Assembly: GCA_021443565.1 (NCBI GenBank)
Contig: JABUTS010000128.1
Coordinates: forward strand, 1-39,082
Reading direction: 5' to 3'
Length of the DNA stretch: 39,082 nucleotides
Source of the DNA: Bacteroidales bacterium
Lineage (GTDB): Bacteria; Bacteroidota; Bacteroidia; Bacteroidales; UBA932
Shown: piece by piece, positions 1 to 7,463 of the stretch
How positions within the stretch are numbered: the first letter of the stretch is position 1
How the letters are laid out: each line of letters begins with the position of its first letter
The notes under the pieces: generated by a model
Database searches by the model: none
The model's input: the letters and a program-made list of their open reading frames with translations, nothing else
What the model was told of the DNA's origin: nothing
Translations under genes and position numbers: made by a program

Positions 1-52
1 CAGCACTGAAAACGGAAGTCATTCCGATTTTCTTTCCAATTAATCCAGGCAT
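1..52 (-). CDS. rplC: 50S ribosomal protein L3, N-terminal fragment (runs off the window)
   Basis: The minus strand from 52 down to 1 reads MPGLIGKKIGMTSVFSA, the well known N-terminus of bacterial L3, a protein that binds the 3' domain of 23S rRNA early in 50S assembly. Only 17 codons lie in the window. The ATG at 52-50 follows an A/T-rich leader without a Shine-Dalgarno site, as is usual in Bacteroidota. The upstream neighbour is a divergent alkyltransferase gene rather than rpsJ, so rplC is the first gene of its transcript here. Confidence 0.93.
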   Translation of the reverse strand, partial: MPGLIGKKIGMTSVFSA

Positions 53-93
53 TGGTTTGGTTAATTAATTGATTATAAATACTTTAATTTATT

Positions 94-109
94 CCCCATA
101 GTTTTGGGG
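94..109 (-). other. Small hairpin at the 5' end of the rplC leader
   Basis: CCCC (94-97) and GGGG (106-109) can pair around an 8-base loop. The hairpin would lie at the very 5' end of the transcript from the rplC promoter. It could stabilise the mRNA or be a regulatory site, but a 4-pair stem can arise by chance. Confidence 0.35.
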
Positions 110-112
110 GCT

Positions 113-143
113 GCAAATATACGACGAAATATTTAATTTTCAA
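113..143 (-). promoter_or_regulatory. Bacteroidetes-type promoter for rplC
   Basis: On the minus strand a -7 box TATATTTG (114-121, followed by C at 113) matches TAnnTTTG exactly. A TTG at 143-141 lies 19 bases upstream at the -33 position. Transcription should start near 106-108, giving a leader of about 55 bases before the rplC ATG. The assignment is by motif and spacing only. Confidence 0.7.
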
Positions 144-168
144 TGATTTGTAGGAAAAATACTTGACG

Positions 169-192
169 TTTTCAACATGGTTTTCAACATGG
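169..192. repeat. Perfect 12-base tandem duplication
   Basis: TTTTCAACATGG occurs twice back to back (169-180 and 181-192) between the divergent rplC promoter and the alkyltransferase gene. It may be a replication slippage product or a pair of protein-binding half sites. No function is shown. Confidence 0.75.
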
Positions 193-250
193 GGCCCGTC
201 CCTTGTTGAGAATTCGGGAATAAATGGTTAACTTTATCGGGGATAAACAC

Positions 251-874
251 ATGACAGACATGGACTCTGAACTTCAATGGATCATCACCAGGGTGGACGG
301 GAAGATAGCATCCGTCGACCTCGACTACAACGGACTGATGAGGATAGCCTCAGTGCTCTCGGGCATGAGGCCCGGACTTTCCAAATCGAAACGCCGGAGT
401 GCAGCGGCAAAGGCCCGCGGACTTGCAGACTCCGTAACCACCGAGAAGGTTTCCACTGACGAGCTGTTCCGCATCAGCGCCGCACTTGAGTGGGAGGACC
501 TGCGCCTCTTCGGGACGGAATTCCAGATAGGAGTCTGGAGACATCTCTTCGAGCTCAACCACCACGGCGCGGAGCCGAAGCTGCTGAGTTACTCCGAGTT
601 TGCCACCATCTGCGGCAACCGTCCGGGAATACGCGCCGTGGCCCACGCCGTAGGCCTCAACCCGATTCCGGTCATCATTCCCTGCCACTGGATTATACCA
701 AAGGAGTCGACAGACAGGATTGCGGAGATAGGCCAGGACGCCCGCAGCACAATTTTCAAGGGGACCGACATCTGGATTTTCGACAGCATTGACTTCGGTC
801 AGTACGCACTTGGCACCGACGTCAAGCGGCACATACTGGGACGTGAATTCTCCTACGGTGTACCTAACGAATAA
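251..874 (+). CDS. O6-alkylguanine-DNA alkyltransferase-like protein (MGMT/Ogt family)
   Basis: The family repairs O6-alkylguanine and O4-alkylthymine by irreversible transfer of the alkyl group to a cysteine. The C-terminal half carries the family pattern: GTEFQIGVW, then LLSYSEFA, then GIRAVAHAV, then NPIPVIIPCHW with the presumed acceptor Cys. The usual motif is PCHR, and here Trp replaces Arg. The Cys is kept, so this is not an Atl-type protein, in which it is Trp. The N-terminal 90 residues are a family-like leader domain without clear motifs. An ATG at 224 is also in frame. The ATG at 251 is preferred because a possible -7 box TAACTTTA at 229-236 would lie inside the longer version and GGGGAT precedes 251. 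Family membership is firm and activity is likely but unproven. Confidence 0.82.
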   Translation: MTDMDSELQWIITRVDGKIASVDLDYNGLMRIASVLSGMRPGLSKSKRRSAAAKARGLADSVTTEKVSTDELFRISAALEWEDLRLFGTEFQIGVWRHLFELNHHGAEPKLLSYSEFATICGNRPGIRAVAHAVGLNPIPVIIPCHWIIPKESTDRIAEIGQDARSTIFKGTDIWIFDSIDFGQYALGTDVKRHILGREFSYGVPNE

Positions 875-928
875 GCCCTCGGAGAACGGGCATGGGCGCA
901 CGCATTCGCGCACATAAAAATTAATGTG

Positions 929-936
929 TATATTTG
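929..936 (+). promoter_or_regulatory. -7 box of the surface-lipoprotein operon
   Basis: TATATTTG is an exact TAnnTTTG match, with a weak TTCG (905-908) 20 bases upstream. It overlaps an in-frame ATG at 924, which argues that the true start of the next gene is the ATG at 966. Confidence 0.55.
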
Positions 937-965
937 CGACTGCTTTTGGCGTTCCACCTTATCGA

Positions 966-2840
966 ATGAAAGGCTTTATCAGGAGAATAGCACGCATAGG
1001 CTCATTCATCGCGTGTATCGTGGCAAGCTGCGCATCGCTGCACAGCTGCGTCGGTGACATTTTCCCCGACGGTCCTGGGACCGCTTCCGTGAAGGGTGTG
1101 ACGGTGGGCTTCAGTCTGGCGGGAAACACGGGCGGACCGGCCACAAGAACCGCAATCAACGAAAACGCCGACGGATTCGAATGGACACTTGGAGACAAGG
1201 TCAGCGTGTGGGCCAGGGTCCCCGGCGGGAATTTTGCATTCAGCAATCAGATTTTCAAACTCTACAAAAGAGGCCTCTTGACCACCGGCGAGAACGGGGA
1301 AATGGCATATTTCACATCCACCCTTTCTCAAGAAATGGCAAGGGGGACATATTCATATTTCCTGTGCTATCCAACCCCGGAAACGGTCAGCGGCACCAGC
1401 GTCAGTTTCAAGCTGCCTTCTGTTCAGGACGGAAGGGCTTCGGGTGGCGTGGACATAACTCTCTCCGGAGAAACCGAAGGCAGCGAGCTTAAGGCCGGAA
1501 ACGGGGAAGAGGACATAATCCCCCTTAACGCAGGCATGAAACATCTGCTGCACTTCTTCAGGTTCTACATTCCTCAGGGCGGCAACATATTGGGCGAGCC
1601 AGTGGAGAAAATAGTGCTTACCATGCCGAGGAACATTGCCGGCACAGTGAATGCGGACGTGACGAGTCCGTCTTCAGCCACTCTTGCCGACGGAGTGAAA
1701 ACCGTCACTCTGGAACTCTCTACGCCTATAGACGCGACTGTCGACATGCGAAAGTACGCTGTTGCCGGAGTCTTCCCTTCAGGCGGGGAATACGGCCCTG
1801 ACGATTTCATGGAGATAGAATTGTTTTCGGCCACAAGACACTCCCGGCTGGAACCCATAGCATTGGATGGCAGAAGTTTCGACGCCGGACACGTGACAGG
1901 CGTCATGCTCAGGCCGGAAAGTGCGGAGGACTACTTCGAAATCAGTTTCAGGCTTGACGGCAACCGCATCGGTCAGGACGTGGACAAGATCAGCCTCACC
2001 CTTCCTTCCGGCAGCGTTTGGCCCGGCACCAATTCCTCGACCTACGTGTGGGACGAGGCCGGAGTGATGAGGCTGGGCGACATGGTCACCATACGCACAT
2101 ACAGCCGGGACGCCTACAGGGCCCTTTCCGGAAAGGCCGTAATTGCCGGCTTCGAGTCGGAAGACGCCCTCGTATATCAGAATCTCACCATACCCGACCT
2201 CAGCGGCATCAACAAGACCTTGCAGATACTGAACGCGCCATACCTGTTCTTTGAAGATTTCAGCGGCATAGCCGGGGAATTCCACAGCTACGACAAGCAT
2301 GCCACGTCGAACCCGGGAGACAAGGACGGCTATCAGTTCCTGAACGGATGGTCCGGTGCCCGTGTGGGCGGATATCCCGGGACATCAATACGCATCGGTG
2401 CCCACAGGGAATCCCTCGCCACCTACCCGGCCCGCTGCGACTCGCCTTTCCTCTCAGGGCTCAAGAAAAACGCTGCAGGTTTCAGCTCAGAGGGCAAATC
2501 CATTTCACTGAACGTCACCTTCAACTATTCCATGAACAGGGAAAGCGGTGGCATCGGCACCGCCGACGTAGGTATGGAACTATATTTCGGATACTCAACC
2601 AAGAGCGGAGCCATCAGCAGCCAGGACAGCAACGGCTCCTATGGAGGCAAGATATACATGAAGGAATTCACAGGTTCCTTCACCAGCATAGAAAATGAAA
2701 TGACCCAGGTTCTCACCGGAATGGGCAACGACCGCAGGATTTCCTGGAAAACCTACTGCGAATACAACATAGGACCGAATAACAACACCTGCTTCCTTTA
2801 CCTTGACAACATCAGGGTATCGATAGCGGGAAACAGATAA
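966..2840 (+). CDS. Fimbrillin-like (Mfa-like) surface lipoprotein
   Basis: The 624-residue protein begins with a basic and hydrophobic signal peptide and a lipobox-like end at Cys28 (SLHSC), so it should be exported and lipid-anchored. Residues about 40-330 fit the Mfa-like/fimbrillin fold, with the typical stretch TRTAINE followed by FEWTLGDKVSVWA. From about residue 425 a separate C-terminal domain begins (YLFFEDFSG, then Gly- and Ser-rich beta-strands) and ends at NIRVSIAG, resembling a beta-sandwich adhesin or carbohydrate-binding module. An Arg at residue 61 in ATRT sits where type V pilins are cut by an Arg-specific protease. It heads a seven-gene run whose intergenic gaps are 0-19 bases. 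It could be a pilin, a tip adhesin or a non-polymerising surface protein. The start at 966 was chosen over 924 because 924 lies upstream of the promoter box. Confidence 0.72.
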   Translation: MKGFIRRIARIGSFIACIVASCASLHSCVGDIFPDGPGTASVKGVTVGFSLAGNTGGPATRTAINENADGFEWTLGDKVSVWARVPGGNFAFSNQIFKLYKRGLLTTGENGEMAYFTSTLSQEMARGTYSYFLCYPTPETVSGTSVSFKLPSVQDGRASGGVDITLSGETEGSELKAGNGEEDIIPLNAGMKHLLHFFRFYIPQGGNILGEPVEKIVLTMPRNIAGTVNADVTSPSSATLADGVKTVTLELSTPIDATVDMRKYAVAGVFPSGGEYGPDDFMEIELFSATRHSRLEPIALDGRSFDAGHVTGVMLRPESAEDYFEISFRLDGNRIGQDVDKISLTLPSGSVWPGTNSSTYVWDEAGVMRLGDMVTIRTYSRDAYRALSGKAVIAGFESEDALVYQNLTIPDLSGINKTLQILNAPYLFFEDFSGIAGEFHSYDKHATSNPGDKDGYQFLNGWSGARVGGYPGTSIRIGAHRESLATYPARCDSPFLSGLKKNAAGFSSEGKSISLNVTFNYSMNRESGGIGTADVGMELYFGYSTKSGAISSQDSNGSYGGKIYMKEFTGSFTSIENEMTQVLTGMGNDRRISWKTYCEYNIGPNNNTCFLYLDNIRVSIAGNR

Positions 2841-2859
2841 TGGAAACAAAAACAACGAT

Positions 2860-3612
2860 ATGAGAAAATCACTTACCAGAACGATGGCGAACCTGATGGC
2901 GGCCCTGGCTTTCCTTGCATCCTGCTCGGACATGGAAGACAACGGCGCCGGCAGGATACTTTTCATCGTGTCTTCAGAGTCAGAGGTCGCAGAAGTGACC
3001 AAGAGCAGCGTGGGAGACTACACACAACTGCCGGACGGAGGCGACTTCACGATTGTGGTGAAGGACTCGAAGGGCAAAATAGTCTATGAAGGGCTTGTAA
3101 GCAACTACCCCGCAGACAAGGAACTTGTTGTCGGGAACTATAACGTAACGGCATCTTATGGTTCGGTTACTGACGAGGGTTTCGGCAAGCCTTGCTTCAC
3201 CGGCTCCCAGTCTTTCACGGTGACCGGCGGTTCCACCAACGAGGTCAGCATCAGGGTTTCCCTCGCCAATTCTCTCGTAAGAGTGGTCTGCACAGACGCT
3301 TTCAGGAACTATTACACTTCATATTCCTTCACGTTGAAGACTGGTAACGGCAGTTCCATAAGTTTTGCTCAGGGAGAGACCCGGGCTGCCTTCGTGGACG
3401 CATACACCATATCTGTTGAAGGAGAACTCGTGAACCAGGGAGGAAAGGCCCAGACCTTCTCCAGGAGTTATACAAGCTCACTGGACCCAGCAACCTGCTA
3501 CACCCTGAAATTCGACGCGGGAAACATCGGAAGCGGCACGATCAGGATTTCGTTCGACAATAACGTTGACGACGTCAATCCGGGCTGGATGGAACTCAAC
3601 GACAAAATGTAG
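2860..3612 (+). CDS. DUF4493-type lipoprotein
   Basis: This is a 250-residue lipoprotein with its lipobox at FLASC (Cys22). The rest is one beta-rich domain that matches the DUF4493 pattern: FTIVVKDSKGKIVYEG, then a Leu/Gly turn before YNVTASYG, then FTGSQSFTV, then a string of valines and a closing NPGWMELND. No enzymatic residues are evident. A TKSS motif lies at residues 47-50, 26 residues after the anchored Cys. DUF4493 proteins are known from Bacteroidales surface gene clusters but have no assigned biochemical role. It lies 19 bases after the fimbrillin-like gene and 9 bases before a second DUF4493 gene. Confidence 0.68.
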   Translation: MRKSLTRTMANLMAALAFLASCSDMEDNGAGRILFIVSSESEVAEVTKSSVGDYTQLPDGGDFTIVVKDSKGKIVYEGLVSNYPADKELVVGNYNVTASYGSVTDEGFGKPCFTGSQSFTVTGGSTNEVSIRVSLANSLVRVVCTDAFRNYYTSYSFTLKTGNGSSISFAQGETRAAFVDAYTISVEGELVNQGGKAQTFSRSYTSSLDPATCYTLKFDAGNIGSGTIRISFDNNVDDVNPGWMELNDKM

Positions 3613-3621
3613 GAGGAAACT

Positions 3622-4878
3622 ATGATGAAAAGGACATTTACCATACTTGCGGCCGCATCGGTGCTGCTTTGTTCATGCAAGGACGACCGCTTCAACTATG
3701 ACTACAAGGACAAGACCGGACTGCTCTCGCTGGACGGGTTCTCCCTGTCCATTGACAGCGAGGTCCTGACCAAGGCAACTTCCGAAGCATCCGGAGATTA
3801 TGTTCTCACCCTGCTGTCATCTGACGGAGAGCAGGTCTGGACCAAGACCTGGTCCGAGTTCAAGGCAGAACTGGCGGCCTCCCACGAAAAGGGCATATAC
3901 CTCACTGCCGGCAACTACACCATGGACGTGCGTTCAGTATCAGGGACACTTCCCGCAGCCGCTTTCGAGGCTCCGGTGTACGGTGCGGCGAAGCCTTTCG
4001 CGATTGAAGTCGGCAAGACCACGGAGCTCGGTGTCATTACCTGCAAGCTCCTGCAATGCGCCGTCCAGGTACGTTACAACGCTGATTTCCTCGGGATGGT
4101 AACCGGAGACGGAACCTGCTCGGTCGAAGTGGCCAGCGGCAGCCCGCTGGATTACGCTCTCAGCTACAATGGAGGCACCCCTACCTGCGACCTCAGGACA
4201 GGCTACTTCGCAGTGAACAACGGTGCAAACACTTCCATGGGCATCACCTTCAAAGGATCCATCGAGGGCAAGAACCAAAAGATGAAGACCTCGATAACAG
4301 GCATCAAGCCTCAGGAGCTTCACGTTGTCACCATCATGAAAAAACTTGACGAAACCGGCAACGCATCATTCGTAATAGTAATCGATGACCTTATCGCCGA
4401 TGCAGAACTTGTGAACGACGTGCGCGGCAACGAGGAAGGAGACGGAAACGACCCTCAGGCACCGGCTGGTGACGGCGGCATAGAACTCGTAAGCACTTGC
4501 AGCTACGACATCTCCGCTCCGGTAGTCGTACCGGCGGAAGGCTCGTTCCCATTCACCATGAAGGCTGTCATTCCTAACGGAGCCCGCAAGTTCACCGTGG
4601 ACATCGCATCCACCAACGAAGATTTCATAGGCTCGGTACAGCTGGTGGGCGGAACCACCCTCGACCTCATATTCCCATCTGATGCAGCTCTCGGAGTCTT
4701 CTCAATCGTTCCGTTCCCTCACGGGGAGGAGCTTCTCAACAAGACGGAAATAGACTTCGACCTTTCAGGAGCCCAGGGTCCTCTTCTCGCCTTCCCAGGC
4801 ACCCACACCTTCACGATGAACGTTGTAGATGCGAAGGGTTGCCGCAAGAGCATAGATGTTTCACTCACAGTCAGGTAA
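3622..4878 (+). CDS. DUF4493-type lipoprotein with C-terminal Ig-like domain
   Basis: The 418-residue lipoprotein has a signal peptide ending at LCSC (Cys19). Residues about 35-240 form a DUF4493-like domain (YVLTLLSSDGEQVW, GNYTMDVRSVSG, PVYGAAKPFAI). A Gly/Asp/Pro-rich linker near residues 270-285 leads to a C-terminal beta domain. Residues TKA at 50-52 match the Thr-Arg/Lys pattern of the neighbouring lipoproteins. The start is set by a perfect AGGAGG at 3611-3616, five bases before the ATG, which is rare in this phylum. Function is unknown. Position between another DUF4493 protein and a DUF4493-PCMD protein suggests a subunit of one surface assembly. Confidence 0.68.
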   Translation: MMKRTFTILAAASVLLCSCKDDRFNYDYKDKTGLLSLDGFSLSIDSEVLTKATSEASGDYVLTLLSSDGEQVWTKTWSEFKAELAASHEKGIYLTAGNYTMDVRSVSGTLPAAAFEAPVYGAAKPFAIEVGKTTELGVITCKLLQCAVQVRYNADFLGMVTGDGTCSVEVASGSPLDYALSYNGGTPTCDLRTGYFAVNNGANTSMGITFKGSIEGKNQKMKTSITGIKPQELHVVTIMKKLDETGNASFVIVIDDLIADAELVNDVRGNEEGDGNDPQAPAGDGGIELVSTCSYDISAPVVVPAEGSFPFTMKAVIPNGARKFTVDIASTNEDFIGSVQLVGGTTLDLIFPSDAALGVFSIVPFPHGEELLNKTEIDFDLSGAQGPLLAFPGTHTFTMNVVDAKGCRKSIDVSLTVR

Positions 4879-4884
4879 GGAGGG
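4877..4884 (+). promoter_or_regulatory. Strong Shine-Dalgarno site of the DUF4493-PCMD gene
   Basis: AAGGAGGG lies six bases before the ATG at 4891. Together with AGGAGG at 3611-3616 it is one of two near-perfect sites in the window. Nearly all other genes here lack one. Confidence 0.75.
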
Positions 4885-4890
4885 ACGGAT

Positions 4891-6714
4891 ATGAAAAAGA
4901 CAGGAATGCTGCTGCTTGCAGCCGCCATATCAGCAACTTCATGTGTGGACTACACCACCAGCGGGAACGCTGACGGAGGTCTCTCCCTCGAACTTGCAGT
5001 GAACGGCCTGCCCGAAACCAGGGCAGCCATGACAGAAACGGAACTTCTCAATTCCGCCATAGTCAGGATATACAAATCTGACTTCTCCGGCCTCGTACGC
5101 CAGTACGTCAAAGCCGATATGCCTGCGGTCCTGTATCTTCCGGCCGACGGATACCGCATTGACGTTGAAGCGGGAGAACTTGCCAAGGCGGAGCCTGCGG
5201 AAGCGTCGTGGGAGCAGATGAGCTGGAAGGGCTCTGCCAACGCCACTGTCACAGCCAGCTCAAACACCAGCGTGACGGTTACCGCCAAGGTGTGCAATGT
5301 AATCAGCAACGTCAGATTCGACCCGACCATGGCGGAGGCCTTTGAAAGCGGATATTCCCTCTCCATCGGACTGAGTGAAGGCAACAGCCTTGTGTACACC
5401 GCCGACAAGGACGGGAAGGACGGTTTCTTCATAGCCTCCGGCTTCGAGCCGTCCCTCAGCTGGCGTTTCGAAGGCACGCTGAAAAAGAACGGGACCAAAC
5501 TGACGAAGACGGGGAAAATAGATGCCGGGGAAAACGGGAAAAGATACGTTATGGGGCTCAAATACACGGAATCCGACGGCCTTCTGACCATGTCTGTCCT
5601 TGTTGACGACAGCGTGAACACCAAATACGACAACATCACCTTCATCGCGACCTCAACCGGAGTGGCGGAAACCGACCCGACCGACATCTGGGCGGGCCAT
5701 TTCAAGGCTGTCGCCGACGTGGACGAAGGGGAATATGACAAGGACAAGGTGTATTTCGAGTACAGGAAGACAGGCACGGAAAACTGGTCGAGAATCGGCG
5801 CGACGAGGGAAAGCGAGGGCAGTTTCTCGGCAAACATAGCAGAACTCCAGGCTGAGACCGAATACGAGTACAGGCTTGCCGTCACTCCTCTCTCAGGGGG
5901 CGACGAGGAGATTCTGGATGCGCCTTCGACCATAACGACAGATTCGGCGCCGGCACTTCCTAACGGCGGCTTTGAGACTACCAGCAACGCCGAAACCAGC
6001 AAATACCTGTCTCTGTACGACCCGTCTTCTTCATTCGAGGAGCTTCGCACCAAGTGGTGGGACAGCGGCAACGCAGGCTCAACCACAGTCGGATCGTCCT
6101 CCGTAATCTGCTACCCGGTCAGTGACACGCCGGACGGCAGCAGGCAGTCCATGTGCCTCCAGTCCAGATATGTGGTCATAAAATTCGCTGCCGGCAACCT
6201 TTTCAGCGGCCGTTTCGGTGATGTGGACATCAGCAGCGGAGGCGGTACCGTATACTTCGGAAGGCCGTTCAAGGGCCGTCCTACCGGTTTGAGGCTGTGG
6301 GTAAAATACTCCGGCGGAACCGTCAACCAGCAGGGTAACGCTCCTACCAGCCTCATCAAGAAGGGTGACTACGACAAGGCAATTGTCAGAATAGCCCTAG
6401 GCACATGGGACAAAAGGACGTACAAGGGCGACAACGACAGCCCTATTCTGGTCAACACCGCGGACGTTTCAACTTTCATCGACTACAATACCGACCCTTC
6501 TACAATCGCCTTGGGCGAACTCATCATCTCGTCTGACGGCAGCAACATAGCCCAGGGCTGGACAAAGGTAACCGTAGATCTCAATTACAAGGACACCAGG
6601 ACCTATCCTACCCACATAGTCGTCTCCATGGCTGCCTCCATGTATGGTGACTACTTCGCCGGCTATGACCAGAGCAAGCTCTGGGTGGACGGACTTGAAC
6701 TGCTTTACGAATAG
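4891..6714 (+). CDS. DUF4493 and PCMD domain surface lipoprotein
   Basis: The 607-residue protein has three parts. A lipobox ATSC (Cys18) and a DUF4493-like domain (about 20-245, with TRA at 43-45) come first. A fibronectin-III-like module (about 248-350, ending in LQAETEYEYRLAV) follows. A PCMD domain (putative carbohydrate metabolism domain, from LPNGGFE at about 355 to the end) closes it. PCMD hallmarks are seen: KYLSLYDP, KWWDSGNAGSTTVGSS, VVIKFAAGNLFSGRFG, FGRPFKGRPTGLRLWVKY, and the terminal LWVDGLELLYE. The PCMD name is a structural guess in the family literature and no reaction is known. The next gene starts two bases after the stop. A role as an outer or tip component bound to the following barrels is inference. 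Confidence 0.75.
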   Translation: MKKTGMLLLAAAISATSCVDYTTSGNADGGLSLELAVNGLPETRAAMTETELLNSAIVRIYKSDFSGLVRQYVKADMPAVLYLPADGYRIDVEAGELAKAEPAEASWEQMSWKGSANATVTASSNTSVTVTAKVCNVISNVRFDPTMAEAFESGYSLSIGLSEGNSLVYTADKDGKDGFFIASGFEPSLSWRFEGTLKKNGTKLTKTGKIDAGENGKRYVMGLKYTESDGLLTMSVLVDDSVNTKYDNITFIATSTGVAETDPTDIWAGHFKAVADVDEGEYDKDKVYFEYRKTGTENWSRIGATRESEGSFSANIAELQAETEYEYRLAVTPLSGGDEEILDAPSTITTDSAPALPNGGFETTSNAETSKYLSLYDPSSSFEELRTKWWDSGNAGSTTVGSSSVICYPVSDTPDGSRQSMCLQSRYVVIKFAAGNLFSGRFGDVDISSGGGTVYFGRPFKGRPTGLRLWVKYSGGTVNQQGNAPTSLIKKGDYDKAIVRIALGTWDKRTYKGDNDSPILVNTADVSTFIDYNTDPSTIALGELIISSDGSNIAQGWTKVTVDLNYKDTRTYPTHIVVSMAASMYGDYFAGYDQSKLWVDGLELLYE

Positions 6715-6716
6715 AA

Positions 6717-7460
6717 ATGAAGCACGGATTTCTCATAAGCTGCGCCTTTGCCGCCCTGCTGGCCTATGCTCCCGGAGCCTTTGCCCAGAAGCTTGACCGC
6801 GGTCTGTCCATCTCGTCCATGCCCACCTTCGTGGCAAAGGGCAGCTGGATGGTCGGCGGAAGTGCCAACTGGACTTTCCACGAGAACGAGAACTTCCGTT
6901 TCCTCGTGGCGGACGGAGTGAATTCTTCGGGCTACAAGGTGAATGTGAGCCCCGCCGTTTGCTATATGGTCAAGGACAACATGGGAGTAGGATTGAGAAT
7001 GGGTTATTCGAGGAGCAACCTGAAAATCGACGAGGCGGGAGTGGGAGTCGGCGACATAGGATTAGACATGGAAAACTACCATACCCTTAAGCATACCTTC
7101 CAGGTCCAGGGTATAATGCGCAACTATATACCCGTCGGCAATGCAAAGAAAATCGCCCTCTTCAACGAGGTCCAGCTCGGCTACAGGTTCGGCACCCGGA
7201 AAGTGGTGAACGGAGCGGAAGAGAAGTTCGACGGGAGTTACGGTAACATCAGGAACCTGGCCCTCAACCTCTGTCCGGGTATCGTGGCCTTTGCCAACGA
7301 CCATCTTGCGGTGGATGTGAACGTGAACATGCTGGGCCTGAGTTTCGGCAATACCGACCAGTCCCACAACCAGGTGGCCGGTGCGAGTTTCAACTCCACC
7401 GTCATGAACTTCCAGGTCAACATCCTTGCGATAGGCTTCGGACTTTATTATTATCTGTAG
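6717..7460 (+). CDS. Outer-membrane beta-barrel protein, first of two paralogs
   Basis: The 247-residue protein starts with a cleavable signal peptide (MKHGFLISCAFAALLAYAPG, predicted cut after AFAQ at about 24). The mature part alternates hydrophobic and polar residues and contains repeated aromatic-ended strands (VGLRMGYS, NEVQLGYRFG, NILAIGFGLYYYL), ending in an aromatic/Leu C-terminus typical of outer-membrane barrels. It is related to the next gene over its whole length (shared positions around a long FQVQ/FQVF strand, ALFNEV/GLFNDL, and LCPGI/ICPGI). Genes of this type sit beside PCMD genes elsewhere in Bacteroidales as far as known. A barrel that anchors or exports PCMD proteins is a plausible role, not shown. 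Confidence 0.65.
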   Translation: MKHGFLISCAFAALLAYAPGAFAQKLDRGLSISSMPTFVAKGSWMVGGSANWTFHENENFRFLVADGVNSSGYKVNVSPAVCYMVKDNMGVGLRMGYSRSNLKIDEAGVGVGDIGLDMENYHTLKHTFQVQGIMRNYIPVGNAKKIALFNEVQLGYRFGTRKVVNGAEEKFDGSYGNIRNLALNLCPGIVAFANDHLAVDVNVNMLGLSFGNTDQSHNQVAGASFNSTVMNFQVNILAIGFGLYYYL

Positions 7461-7463
7461 GAC

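Noticed and set aside
875-920. Terminator after the alkyltransferase gene
   Set aside because: Short GC inverted repeats exist (GCCC/GGGC and GCGC/GCGC) but no T tract follows.
924-965. ATG at 924 as start of the fimbrillin-like gene
   Set aside because: The TAnnTTTG promoter box lies after it, so it would not be in the transcript. The ATG at 966 gives a normal signal peptide.
4950-6086. 378-residue minus-strand open frame opposite the DUF4493-PCMD gene
   Set aside because: Ser/Val/Leu-rich shadow of the plus-strand gene with no recognisable family.
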